A stretch of 64,000 nt of DNA from Laetiporus sulphureus 93-53 (lineage: Eukaryota; Basidiomycota; Agaricomycetes; Polyporales; Laetiporaceae). The position numbers and the translations under genes are program-made. Below the pieces are notes generated by a model. It searched no databases. It had not been told where the DNA came from and saw nothing but the letters and a program-made list of their open reading frames with translations. The stretch is taken from positions 186,877 through 250,876 of the forward strand of contig NW_024468518.1 in NCBI RefSeq assembly GCF_001632365.1. The letters are read 5' to 3'. This document shows positions 45,804 to 57,328 of this stretch, piece by piece (position 1 is the stretch's first letter; each line of letters starts with the position of its first letter).

Positions 45804-46132
45804 TGAGAGAAGTGCAGGGCAGCAGACCACCGGACCCTTGAGGGCCCTTACCTTCTAGTTTCTCAACTGTGAGCAATGAGGAGGAGGAGGCAGGAAACAT
45901 TTTGGAACTGTTTCAGAGGATCAGAAATGTCTTCTGCTACATTAGAAGGCACTATTCTACACCTATATAATGACCCATGTACCTACCACAAATAACAAGG
46001 AGTTCACCCTTCAGAGCTCAGTTCTACACACATCATCTCAATAGAGCAGTGTACCCTATTCAGTCTTGCTCATCTATGTCTTTATACCATGTCTAGTTAG
46101 CTCTCAACACGTGTGAGGTAGCACTCCTCACA
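45804..46132 (+). repeat. Putative E5 5' LTR
   Basis: TGAGAGAAGTGCAGG...CTCCTCACA. It includes ggacccttgagggccctta, a TATATAAT box (about 45964-45971) and a typical distance to gag. There is no second copy in the window to confirm the ends. Confidence 0.45.
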
Positions 46133-46845
46133 GTGACCCATAGCTTGACTTGGAAAGCATCCAGTAAAGTCACGTTACCGTGTTTTCCTCTCATGCCACC
46201 TGTCATGAGCTCTAGCAACTTGAATCTCCATCCTCATCAGAGTCTGTAGCCTCAGCAAGCACCCAGGTCTTGTCCATAGTGCTGGAGAGCCCTGCATAGA
46301 TGCTCCAGAGATCTAGGGAGCATCCAACCCTCCTCTAATATCCAATAGTGCTGGGGAGAGCTGCCTATAGCACCCAAGCCACAGAATTGGTCAGCAAAAG
46401 ATCCACATCACCACTCGATCCTCAATCCTTGACAACCCATTCGGTAGAGGCACTCACCACCCTCCTAGCCATCCCACACAACCCATCCTCTTCTCAACTC
46501 ATCCAGAGTTGGGGACACTCTCCTAGTCTGAATCACCACTCATCACTCCATTTCAAGCACAATGCCGAATGACTCGCAGCCGCCCCTCAAGCATTATCAG
46601 CTGAAGTTCCTGTGACTGTGGCCCAAGGTGAATAGAGATGGACAGCTCTAATCTGCCTTCCTTAACAGGATAGAAGGTAGCTGGCAGCCAGGAAGCAGTT
46701 GAGCATATCATTTCTGGAGCCCACCGTGAGGGGGTGGAAGAGGATTTAAAGTCCACAGTACTGAGTCAATCACGCTACGCTCAGAAACTGAAGAGGAAGT
46801 TTGGTATCCCCTTGAAACCCAAGTGGACTTGCAACCATAGGTGGT
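46133..46845. other. E5 leader region
   Basis: Between the putative LTR and gag. Short Ser/Pro/His-rich frames (46348-46572) with no known domain. Confidence 0.35.
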
Positions 46846-48461
46846 TTGTCAGACGAAGAAGTCTTTTTATCATTTAATCAGTGGCTCAGTTGGTTACACG
46901 AGTTCCAAAGGGCAGAATTTGAGCAAACAGAAGAAGGCCGACCTCATTTAGCTGACTACCATCCATCTCTGTCACACGAAACACAGCTCTCGGCATTCCA
47001 ATCACAATTACCTGCTTCTACTACCTTGCCTAGTGTTTCACCCCTTAGCACCCTTACTCTGTCCCTGCATCCATCATTCAAATCATCCATTGCTGACCCG
47101 CTCTCAGGGAACTCTACATCTTCAACACCTGAAGTCCCTCTCTGAATGCTTTTAGATGAGCTAGAAGCTGCACTTGCAGTAGAATCTGCTAGGGACCAGG
47201 ACCAGGGTCAGCCCTCTGTATATCCATCTATTAACACAGCCACCTCCATCATGGGCACTGTAATAACCAAGCAAATGCTGTTCTGAGGTGATCGATCAGC
47301 ACCAGTATTCGATTCTGATCAGCTGAGAACACTATTTCAGTTCTTTGATGACCTCGAAATTCTCTTCAATCATTGTCAAATCATGAGTGAAGCCGACAAG
47401 AAGCTGTGGATAAAGCAGTACCTTAATATCGACATCTCGATCTCATAGAATCACTTCCAGAATACATCAATCCCTTGAAAATGTACCGAGACTTGAAGCA
47501 AGCAATTCAGAAGCTATATCTTAGCACAGACACCGAGTGAAAATGGGAGGCCCAGGATATGGATCTGTTAATAGGGAAATGTGCCCACCTCAAAATTCAG
47601 ACAATTGTGGAGCTAGGGAACTATCACTGAGAGTTCCTAGCAATCACGTTGTTTCTAATTGGCAAAAACTACATCTCTGAGTCAGAATGCAACTGTGCCT
47701 TCATATGAGGTTTTCAGCCAGAGCTGTGGAGTAGAATATTGCAGAGGTTACAACTGAAGCAGCCTGATCATTATCCTGATGATCCATACCCTGTCAATGA
47801 CATTTACGAAGCGGCCAAGTTCATTCTGCATGGAACTAGCATGGGACCATCAATGATCAAGATGGTGTCAACTACTCCCACTACCAGAATGACAGGCATC
47901 AAAAGTGAGAACATCTCATTGCTAATAGAAAGCCTAGTCAAATTTATACAAATGCTCACAGCCACAGCAACTGGAGGGATAGCTAAGTCAAACAGCAGTG
48001 CACAGTCTACAGCAGCAGGAAAGCCAACAGTTGTGAGTGAAAACATGAGCAGATATTGCCACTATTGTGGAGAAGCAGGAGGAATGATAGGAACCTGCAA
48101 GCATGTCAAAGAAGACATTAAAAGTGGTAAATGCATATAAAACGCAGCAGAAAAGGTCATCCTACTGAATGGAACCTTCATACCTTGCAATATTCCCACA
48201 ATCACCATTCGCAATCAGGTCTACAAGTGGCACAGATGCAACCAAACACTGGCTACAGCATCAGTCTCAGTGGAGAACTTATTCGAGGTCTCAGTGGACA
48301 AAGCTAGCTCATTTTTTCTTGGAGCGGACAATAGAATCGAAGCACTAGAGCATGAGTTATACAGCCTTGAAAGGTTAAGGCCGATATTCGACGGCATTTA
48401 TATGCCACGTAGGTGACCAGCAGGAATGGCAACAAAGCCAGCACAGATGAAGAAGGCGTCC
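46846..48461 (+). pseudogene. E5 gag
   Basis: Segments in order: MSDEEVFLSFNQWLSWLHEF, a Ser/Pro/Thr-rich linker, LLDELEAALAVESARDQ, GDRSAPVFDSDQLRTLFQFF, SEADKKLWIKQYLNIDIS, KLYLSTDTE region, QRLQLKQPDHYPDDPYPVND, AAKFILHGT, and a knuckle CHYCGEAGGMIGTCKHV...GKC (about 48058-48137). At least five stops (TGA about 47141, 47284; TAG about 47446; TGA about 47537; TAA 48138) and frame changes. It is cut at 48461 by E4; the interdomain sequence resumes at 57329. Confidence 0.82.
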
Positions 48462-49179
48462 TGTTACAGATTTTCACATTTTCACTCTGCACATGATCAA
48501 AACATCACATGACACCAGCGCTAGGCTTTCTAGAAAGGAATGAACCAGTACACGAAGTACTGACAGTTCTAGGCATTCCGAAAAAGTCAAGATCTAGTCA
48601 CGTGACATATCATGTGATATCCATATATGTGACAAGTGGTGCAGATATTAGGTAAGCCTGACTTATACAGTAATATCATCCCACACAGAAGCAACAGTCG
48701 AACTCTGAAGGAATCCTACAAGGAATACACATGCTACTGGAGATATGTCTATAGGAAGATATTGTTTCACATACAAGAATAGATAGATGCCACGCCATCG
48801 ATGATATAGCCATTACAGGCAATACCATTTCCATGGTCTTACTAAGTAGTTCAGATATTCAGCATGCATGACACATACAGTCTGACAGATAGTGATAGCC
48901 AATCAGATAACATCCATTAGCTAGCAGTTCTGGGGTATCAGGGTATCAAGGGTCCCTCTGCTCATGTATATAAGTCAGAGCTCTGAGACGCATAAGTCCC
49001 CCAGACTTATTCTCATCTCTGCTATGCCTATACATACAGTGTTACCAGTGCCCACTTGCAAGGCACTGCTTTACCTTGATCATCTTGTTTGCCCATCCTT
49101 ACTTCGACAAGCATTAGTAAGTGTTTGATCATTAGGTCATAGGCTTAGTCGGTGCTCTGCATCCTAAGTTTGTGATAGA
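48462..49179 (+). repeat. E4 5' LTR
   Basis: Starts TGTTACAG (3' LTR: TGTCACAG) and ends TGTGATAGA (3' LTR: TGTGATACA). Confidence 0.9.
48967..49013 (+). promoter_or_regulatory. E4 LTR promoter: TATA box and inferred RNA 5' end
   Basis: TATATAA at 48967-48973; AGACTTATTCT at 49003-49013 is the expected start of the RNA, because it pairs with the primer site at 49180-49190. Confidence 0.6.
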
Positions 49180-49190
49180 AGAATAAGTCT
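49180..49190 (+). other. E4 self-complementary primer-binding site
   Basis: AGAATAAGTCT, directly after the 5' LTR, is the exact reverse complement of 49003-49013. The sequence differs from the G1/G2 primer, but the arrangement and 11-nt length are the same. Confidence 0.75.
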
Positions 49191-49207
49191 CACCTTATCT
49201 GCCTCGA

Positions 49208-50508
49208 GTGCCTGTCCAGTGCACCCACCACAGTGTTGTGTCTTCGCACATTCACCTGCACATTAGCAGTGTCATATCTTCACCTGTCACTTCAGCAGAC
49301 GTCGACTCTACCTGTGTAAGCCACGTCAATACTACACGCAGTGACTTCAATATCATTCGACACCCTCGAGTGAGAACTCTAGAAGAATTCTACGAGCTGC
49401 GACTTTCAAGAGTCCAGCCAAGGACAGGTCACATTTCCATGGGAGGTCAACGACCTCAAGATAATGTTTCAGTCTCCATCATTCAAACTTCTTCAGTTTG
49501 CACACTGCAAACTTCAGCAGCATCGTCATCTTCAGTAGGCCCACCAGGCATCCCACCTATCGACTGGGCACCATTGCCAGTGGCTGAATTACAGTCCACA
49601 TATATTGAGACTCCTACAGGGTCTCATTATATCTATCCTCTCATGATTTCTGTCATCTTGACTCAGTGTGTCGAAGGCACCCTTCAACAGGTTCGCCTAT
49701 TCCTCACCAAGCAATATCATCACCAGCTTGATGACCACGATATCCTCATCCTCGAGCATCTCATATCCAAGCTTGAGTTCATCCGCAATGACATTGTAGA
49801 ATTCAAGCTTCTCTTTATACATCAACACCTGGTATGTGATTTCTGTAACTACGTGCAGGAAAGGAAACATCAGGGAAGAGCAGCTCATGATATTATACTA
49901 GATATCATCATGAAGTATCGTCTAGGAATACAGGTTACAGAGTGACCATTGCTGTAGTTACAAATATTTGTATATGTCTTCATCTGGCGATTGGAACAAT
50001 CTTGATAACTTTGAGCACCTCAATCCAATCAGGCATACTTTCAATTATCTTTGGGACTCCATATCACATGCACTCCAGGAAAGAGCAGGGGAAGCATTTG
50101 CCATATATGAGGAAACGTTTCACATTGACTATCATGACATATATCACATATACGCACTCTAAATCTATCCAGAATATAACTGGAGAAACATAGTGGTTCA
50201 TATCTGCTATATCCCAACCGAAACTGACGAACTGGAAGATTGTCTTGCAGAAGCTTACGATAGCTTCATCAACTGGCTCGAGGATATTGAATAAATTTGC
50301 CAAATCCATCATAACCATCAGTGGGCAGTGGTCAGGGACAAGACTAGGTTCCTGTGGCAACCCTTCATCAAAGTCATATTCAACAACATTTGGGTTCTCC
50401 ACCAAGGCCATGCCAATCACCAAATTGTTCACTCTGTGCTCATTGTCAATCGCCATATTCAAGAATTTGAAGATCATCTACATGAAATAGAGGAAGAAAT
50501 ATAAAAAG
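49208..50508 (+). pseudogene. E4 leader ORFs upstream of gag
   Basis: A 245-residue open frame (49208-49945) runs Ser/Thr/His-rich, then PPGIPPIDWAPLPVAELQST, and ends with a helical block LEHLISKLEFIRNDIVEFKL, LFIHQHLVCDFCNYVQ. A following region (49968-50508, one stop at 50294) reads WNNLDNFEHLNPIRHTFNYL, YEETFHIDYHDIYHIYAL and FINWLEDIE. The SKLEFIRNDI...FIHQHLV pattern resembles the SELDKVCADL...FIKKQVI block of the G1/G2 leader. No known domain; function unknown. Confidence 0.5.
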
Positions 50509-52226
50509 ATGATGACCTCCATGCAACATGATTCTACTTTCTCTCACACTCCATCTTCGAAGCTCTCCGCTCAACTTAATATTGTATTACAACCTCTGAA
50601 CCCTATTATTTGTCAAGCTTCCGCCGACACAGTGCCTCCCAATGCCAACATGCCCGATGATGTCAAAAATTGAATAGTCGATCTCGTTACCAACGTGGTA
50701 GAACAAATGTGTCAACAAATGGTAGTGCATTATAAGCATCTAATCAATCAACAAGCTCATATTTCACATCAAATACCACGGAGTTCCATAATCGCACAAT
50801 GTTTCTCAACAACCATCGACTGCAACTTATCTCTCAAGTAGCTGATCTGAAGAAAACTGTTGCAGCATTGACAATAGAGGTAAAAGACCTCATCGATGAT
50901 TACAGGAAAAATGTCGAGGCCAAGATTAATACATTGGACGAATGAGATATGGAGATTCACGTCACTGTAGATGCACTCAAAAACTTGCATGAATGATTAT
51001 GTGCATGGGAATTGTTGCAAGGAAGGAAGGCTGGGCAGGGTGATGACAATGTCACAGATACTGAGGACGATGATGATGAGCCATCATTTGGCCACAAGGG
51101 TAAAGGTGTAAAAATTGACCCGCCAGAGAAATATGGTGGCAACAAGGACAGAGTCAATCTTGATGATTGGCTCAAACAGGTCATGCTCTGATTGAAATAT
51201 ACCAGACACACCAAAGACGAGTCCAAAATTATGTCTACCCTCTTGCTCCTGAAGGGAGGAGCACATGAATATATGCGACATTGGATCACTGAGATAAATG
51301 AAAATAATAAGGCACCAGGAACTTGGGCGGAGTTCATCTCTGAGCTTCACACAGCATACAAATCCTTGGACAAGGATGATAAGAAGCGAATGGAGTTAGA
51401 GGCCTTCATCATGAAGGACCATTGAGACTTCTGTAAGTTCACAGAAGACTTCCATCCAAAGGCAACAGGCACCAGCTTCTCAGACCAGGACTTGATTGAG
51501 AAGATCAAGAAGCACATTTCAGAAAAGACATGGCTGCTCATGCTGGCAGATACACCTAAGGACAAATGGCCCAAGAAATGGACTGAGTTCCTTACTTTTG
51601 TGCTCCAGATTTTCACATCACTACAATGAGAAGACCATCATGCCAAGGCTGAAACAAAAGATCCAAATGCCATCGAGATTGATGCAGTGAGTAAGAAGAG
51701 GAAAAGTAAATTGGGCAAAGTGTGAAGTGTCCAAGATGACAAGTTGGTTTGTGCCAACTGCAAGAAGAACAAACCAATGTTCTTCAAATCGTAAAAACGT
51801 TTCAGCAAGTATTGCACTGATTGTTTCAAATTGGACCATGTCAAGAAGCAAGCTGAGAAGGAGAAGGAGGCAGCCATGAAGAAGAAGGATAGGAAGAGCA
51901 AGGATAATGACAAGAAGAAGTCAAAGTCATCCAAGATATGACAGGTGGTATCTGATTCTGCTTCATCAGATGCAGAGAGTGAAAGCTCTGACACCAAAGA
52001 AGAAAAGAAGCCTAAGAGAAAGAGCTCTTCCTCTAAGACTAAGGGGAAAAGTAAGGAGACAGCTGCACACATCAGCAACTGCAGCATCCACTCGGAAAGC
52101 AAGCCTGTAGCATCTGAGTCAGATGAAGAAGATTTGGATGAGATCCTCTCAAGGCTCAGGCACCTGAGGGTCAATGGATCCAGTTCATCAAGGAAGGTGG
52201 GAGAGGGCTCTTCAAAAAGGATCTGA
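50509..52226 (+). pseudogene. E4 gag
   Basis: Gag frame with a shift near 50770 and many stops (for example 51421-51423, about 51627, 51723). The capsid-like part reads DPPEKYGGNKDRVNLDDWLK, MSTLLLLKGGAHEYMRHWI and TWAEFISELHTAYKSLDKDD. Then come a Cys-rich stretch CANCKKNKP...YCTDCFKLD (about 51750-51835) instead of a standard knuckle, and a Lys/Ser-rich tail ending SSKRI at 52226. Pol lies in the +1 frame and overlaps from about 52174. At the overlap the gag codons TCA AAA AGG could allow a +1 slip on AAA. Confidence 0.85.
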
Positions 52227-55200
52227 AGGGTTTTCTGAAAGGAAATCTGTAGGCAGCTTGTCAGAGTTCCCAGAACATTATATAAGACCTGTACATTTAG
52301 CACCCGGATCAGACACCTCTGTAGATCATCACAACGCAGAGGACGATAATGTAACAATAAAAAATTCATCTCCGAATCTATCATTATTCTATTTACCAGT
52401 TACATTATGGGTGTATGGCAAGAAATCGAGCGCCGAAGCTTTAGTCAACTCAGGAGCATATTCCATGTATATCAGCAAGCGATTCGTAAAAAACAATCGA
52501 ATTGCAACCTCCAAGCTTAACACAACATACAAAGTGTACAATGATGACGGGTCCCAAAACAAACATGAAGAAATAACTGACTACATAAAGGCATACATAA
52601 AAGTCAGAGATCATGGTTCTACCCACTGTCTGCTAGTCACGGACATACAGAAATTAGACATGATCATTGGGATGTCATATTTATGTCAGAACAATCCAGA
52701 GATCAATTGGCAAGCTGGAGAATGGAAATACTCACAATGCCCGAGTACGTGTCACCATCAAAGGCTTCATAAAAAAACAACAAGCCATTGCGAGAGAAGA
52801 AGCTGAAGAAATCTCGCAATGTGCGCAGCAAATGGCAGATGAGGAGCCAACTGCATTTAAAATGCCTCATGGGCACAACATTGATGCAGTAAATCCTATC
52901 ATTTCATGGGTCAAAATGGACGATCTCAAAGCTGAACAAATAGCTCACATGATTCTTTCACTAGTGGACTGTGACTATGCTGAACCAGAGAAAAACCTGA
53001 ATGATCTCGAAGCGGCACTCCAGTCAAAAACTGGTAACCCAGAAGAACAGGTTATTAACGAAGTAGAATTTTGGGAAAAGCTAGTATCAGACTATCTACA
53101 TTCATTTGGTGATGTCTTCTCCAAGAAGGCATCTGAAAGGATGTCAACTCGAAAGCCTTATGATCATGCTATTGAGTTTGAAGAAGGACATGAATTACCA
53201 TGACCAAGCAAGCTATATCCTATGAATCCAGAGGAAAGAAACTCCTTAGATTCATGGATCGACAAAAATTTAGCAAAGGGCTACATTTGAAAATCGAAAT
53301 CACCTATTGCAGCTCTTGTATTCTTTGTCAAAAAGAAAGATGGCACACTAAGACTGGTACAAGATTACTGAAAACTTAATGCCATAACCAAGAAGAATCG
53401 CTTCCCTATTCCACGAATAAGTGAGCTTATTGATTAGCTCAGCAATGTGTCAATATTCACAAAGTTGGATCTCCGTTGGGGATATAACAACATTTAAATC
53501 CATAAAGGTGACAAATGGAAAACAGCTTTTGTGATGCATCGTGGTTTATATGAGGCAACAGTTATGTTTTTCAGTTTCTGCAATGCACCAGCCACCTTCC
53601 AACACATGATGATGAGATTCTGAATGATCTTATTCAGGAAGGTCATGTGATCATCTACCTCGATGACATTCTAATCTTCACTAATGATCTGAAACAACAT
53701 TGGAAGATTATAAAAGAGGTACTTAAAAGACTACGGAACAATGACCTTTTTGCCAAACCAGAAAAGTGCTTTTTCAAGCAATCATCGATTGAGTACTTAG
53801 GGATGATTATCTCTAAAGGCGAGGGCTGTATGGACCCTCAAAAGGTTGCAGGGGTACTCGATTGGCCTGAACTCAAAAAGGTTAAGCAAGTACACGGTTT
53901 CCTTGAGTTTGCCAACTTCTATCGTCGATTCATTGAAGGGTTTGCCAAGAAGTCTCGACCGCTTACCATCTTTACCCGAAAGGATCAGAAATGGGTATGG
54001 TGTGAAGATCAACAAAAGGCATTTGATGCTCTCAAACAAGCCTTTACATCAGCTCTAATTCTGGCATTACTGGATGATACTCATTCATTCTGGTTAGAAA
54101 TGGACTCTAGCGATTTGGTCACTGGCACTTGCCTAGAACAGCTCAAATATGATGGGTTGTGGCATCCAATTGCATTCTACTCAAAAAGCCTAAATGAGGC
54201 TGAGCAGAACTATGCAATCTATGACAAAGAGATGCTCGCAATCATTCGAGCATTGAAAGAATACTGACAATATCTCGAAGATCATCTGCTCCCAGTAGAA
54301 ATTTGGTCCGATCACCAGAATTTGACCTATTTCAAATCAGCACAAAAGCTGACAAAACGGCAAGCATGATGGTCACTTTACCTCACACAGTTCATCATAC
54401 AACTATATCACAAACCAGGAAAGTTAATGCATTGTGCCGATCCTCTGTCCAGGAGGCCAGATCATGAAGAGGGGGTGAATCTCGATAATTCTGACAAGAC
54501 TTTACTCAAACCAGAATATTTCACGATTAAAGCCATTCAACATACTCATCTCACAGTCGTCACAGATCATGATTTGATGGATAAGATCAAGAAGGCACTA
54601 CAAGATGACAATGTGAACAAATCATATCAACATCTACTTAAAAAAGGACAATGAGAGTTCTCAAAAGGACTCAAAGACTGGAACTTCAAAAGTGAGATAT
54701 TACTATATCGAGGCAAAGTCTACGTGCCAAAAGCAGATAACAAGGAATTTCTTGAATGAGAAATCATCCAGCATCATCATGAAGCTACCAGTGCAGGTCA
54801 TCCTGGAAGATGGAAGACATATGTGATGCTATCTCGTAATTATTGGTGGTCAGGAATGTCCACTTACATCAAAAAAAATATGTTGGTTCTTGCAATATTT
54901 GTCAATGCAACAAGAACATCAATCAGCCAAGATACAGAGAACTACAGCTGAATGAGGTTCCAACAGAATCTTGGAAAATTGTCTCTGTCGATTTAATCAC
55001 CCAATTACCAGAATCTCATAGATTCAATGCAATTATGGTAGTTGTCAATCATTTGACCAAGAAAGCGCACTTCTTTGCAATCACCAATGAGTTCTCTGCA
55101 TCAGATCTTGCACATATCTTCTATGAGAGGGTATGGACACAGCATGGTCTTCCGAGACAGAGTATCTCAGATAGAGGAACTCAGTTTGCAAGTGCATTAT

Positions 55201-56083
55201 TCCAGAAAGTATGCAGACTCCTTGAGATAAAATCTACAATGTCTTCAGCTTACCATCGAGAGACCGACAGTCAAACTGAAAGAACAAACCAGTTGTTAGA
55301 GCAATATCTTTGTATCTATACTGATAAAGATTGGAGTACACTACTGCCAACTGCCGAATTCACCTACAATAATCAGGCTTCTGAAGCCACTAAGAATTCA
55401 CCATTCTTTGTTGAATATGGCAGACACCCACATGCAGAACCAACAGTAATGGACCCTATAAAGCATAATACACTAGATTTCATAATGCAGGCACGAGTAG
55501 AAGCACAAGAGCAAGCAAAAGCAGCCATACTATTGACAGTCGAGCACATAAAGTGGTACTATGATCAATCCATTCAATCTGCACCTTTCAAAGTTGGAGA
55601 CCAAGTACTACTCTCCACTAAGGATTGGCGGACATCAGGAGCAAAACTGGCACAACAGAGAGATGGACCCTTCGAAATCATAGAAAAACTAGGACCAGTC
55701 ACATACAGACTCAAGATGCCATGACAATACAGTGTTCATCCAGTTTTTCATGCGTCCAAGCTCACGCTCTACCACGAAGATGAAATACCTGGCTGCACAC
55801 TCAGACCCCATTGTCCTATCAAAAAGAAGACTGGCAAAAAATGGGAAGTCGAATACATAGTCGACTCTCATGTCAACCGTGGCAAACTTCAATATTTGGT
55901 GCATTGGAAGGGCTATTTCAAGGTGGAAGAAACTTGGGAACCAGCTAGGAATTTGAAGAAATCTCCATGTCTCATCAAAGAATTTCACAAGAAATATCCA
56001 GATGCACCCCAACCAATATCTCTAATTGACACAACTCCAGTTAATGATGTTTTTTTCACTAAGGAGAACAGGTCAAATTTATG
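52190..56083 (+). pseudogene. E4 pol: protease-RT-RNase H-integrase-chromodomain
   Basis: The protease has NSGAYSMYI, so its catalytic Asp is lost. RT segments LVQDY and FTKLDLRWGYNNI carry stops (53201, 53287, about 53370, 53435). The active site IIYLDDILIF (about 53650-53680) is intact after a frame change near 53620. RNase H SSDLVTGTCLEQL. Integrase: HPGRWKTYVMLSRNYWW, CNICQC, VSVDLITQLPE with the first Asp intact, SDRGTQFASAL and TDSQTERTNQ. Chromodomain RGKLQYLVHWKGYFKVEETW (about 55881-55940) is intact. Frame changes lie near 54880 and 56055 (a run of seven T). Confidence 0.9.
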
Positions 56084-56194
56084 ACTCCGCCACTGATACT
56101 ATTCAGATATACAACCAGGATAGAAATGATTGGAATCATTTCAAAGATCTTCAAATTACATTAGACAATCCAAATGCTTATGCGTCAAAATATG

Positions 56195-56601
56195 CACATG
56201 AAGACGATGCTGAAATGGATTTAGCTGCATCAGAACCAACAATCATCTGTGCACATTCACGAGGATTGATCTCCACAGGACTTCACTTTATAACACCTCG
56301 AGGAACCTATGGTCAAATTGCACCATGAGATGGTTTGGCTGTCAAAGGCATCGACGTAGGTGCTGGTGTAATCGACAGAGGGTATACAGGCGAAATCAAG
56401 ATTTTGCTGATCAATAATACAGATGAGGACTTCATAATCAATACAGGTGATCATGTTGCCCAACTCATCATTGAACATATTATCACTCCTGTTATCTCAC
56501 TAGTAGATTACCTCAAACCATTAGCTCGAGGACACCATGAATTTGGTTCAACCAGTGATAATTATTTTCAGAAACTACGTCAAAAGCCAGATTCAGGATG
56601 A
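56195..56601 (+). pseudogene. E4 dUTPase domain, nearly complete
   Basis: Best preserved dUTPase of the window, one frame off from the chromodomain because of a T-run shift near 56055. Motif 1 AEMDLAASE (56208-), HSRGLISTGLHFITPRGTYG, motif 2 IAP-stop-DGLAVKGIDV (TGA 56326-56328 where Arg is invariant), motif 3 GAGVIDRGYTGEIKILLIN with catalytic Asp and Tyr (56359-), motif 4 NTGDHVAQLIIE (56437-) and motif 5 RGHHEFGSTS (56527-56556). It ends at 56601, 21 bp before the 3' LTR. Length about 135 residues, normal for a trimeric dUTPase. Confidence 0.92.
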
Positions 56602-56622
56602 ACTGTCTAAAAGAGGGGATAC

Positions 56623-57328
56623 TGTCACAGATTTTCACGTTTTCACTCTGCATGTAATCAAGACATCACATGACACCAGCGCTAGGCTGCTCAGAAAGGA
56701 ACGAACCAGTACACGAAGTACTGACAGTTCTAGGCATTCTGGAAAAGTCAAGATCTAGTCATGTGATATCCATATATGTGACAAGTGGTGCAGATATTAG
56801 GTAAGCCTAACTTATACAGTAATATCATCCCACACAGAAGCAATGGTCGGACTCTAGAGGAATCCTACAAGGAATACACATGCCACCAAAGATATATCTA
56901 TAGGGAGATATTGTTTCACATACAAGAATAGATAGATGCCACATCACCGGCAATGTAGTCATTACAGGCAATACCATTCCCATGGTCTTACTAAGTAGTT
57001 CAGATATTCAGCATGCATGACACATACAGTCTAACAGGTAGTGGTAGCTAATCAGATAACATCCATTAGCTAGCAGTTCTGGGGTATCAGGGTATCAAGG
57101 GTCCCTCTGCTCATGTATATAAGTCAGAGCTCTGAGACGCATAAGTCTCCCAGACTTATTCTCATCTCTGCTACACCTATACATACAGTGTTACCAGTGC
57201 CCACTTGAAAGGCACTGCTTTACCTTAATCATGCCATTTGCCCATCCTTACTTTGACAAGCATTAGTAAGTGTTTGATCATTAGATCATAGGCTTAGTCA
57301 GTGCTCTGCGTCCTAAGTTTGTGATACA
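56623..57328 (+). repeat. E4 3' LTR
   Basis: 706 bp, TGTCACAG...TGTGATACA; preceded by AAGAGGGGATAC. Confidence 0.9.

Larger units (their letters stand above)
48462..57328 (+). mobile_element. Chromodomain Ty3/gypsy retrotransposon E4
   Basis: LTRs 48462-49179 (718 bp) and 56623-57328 (706 bp; the length difference is mainly an 11-bp duplication near 48612). The order is LTR, self-primer site, leader ORF(s), gag, pol with chromodomain and dUTPase, polypurine tract AAGAGGGGA, LTR. A different subfamily from G1/G2, but with the same unusual features. No clear target duplication was found (cgtcc left, cccga right). Confidence 0.92.
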
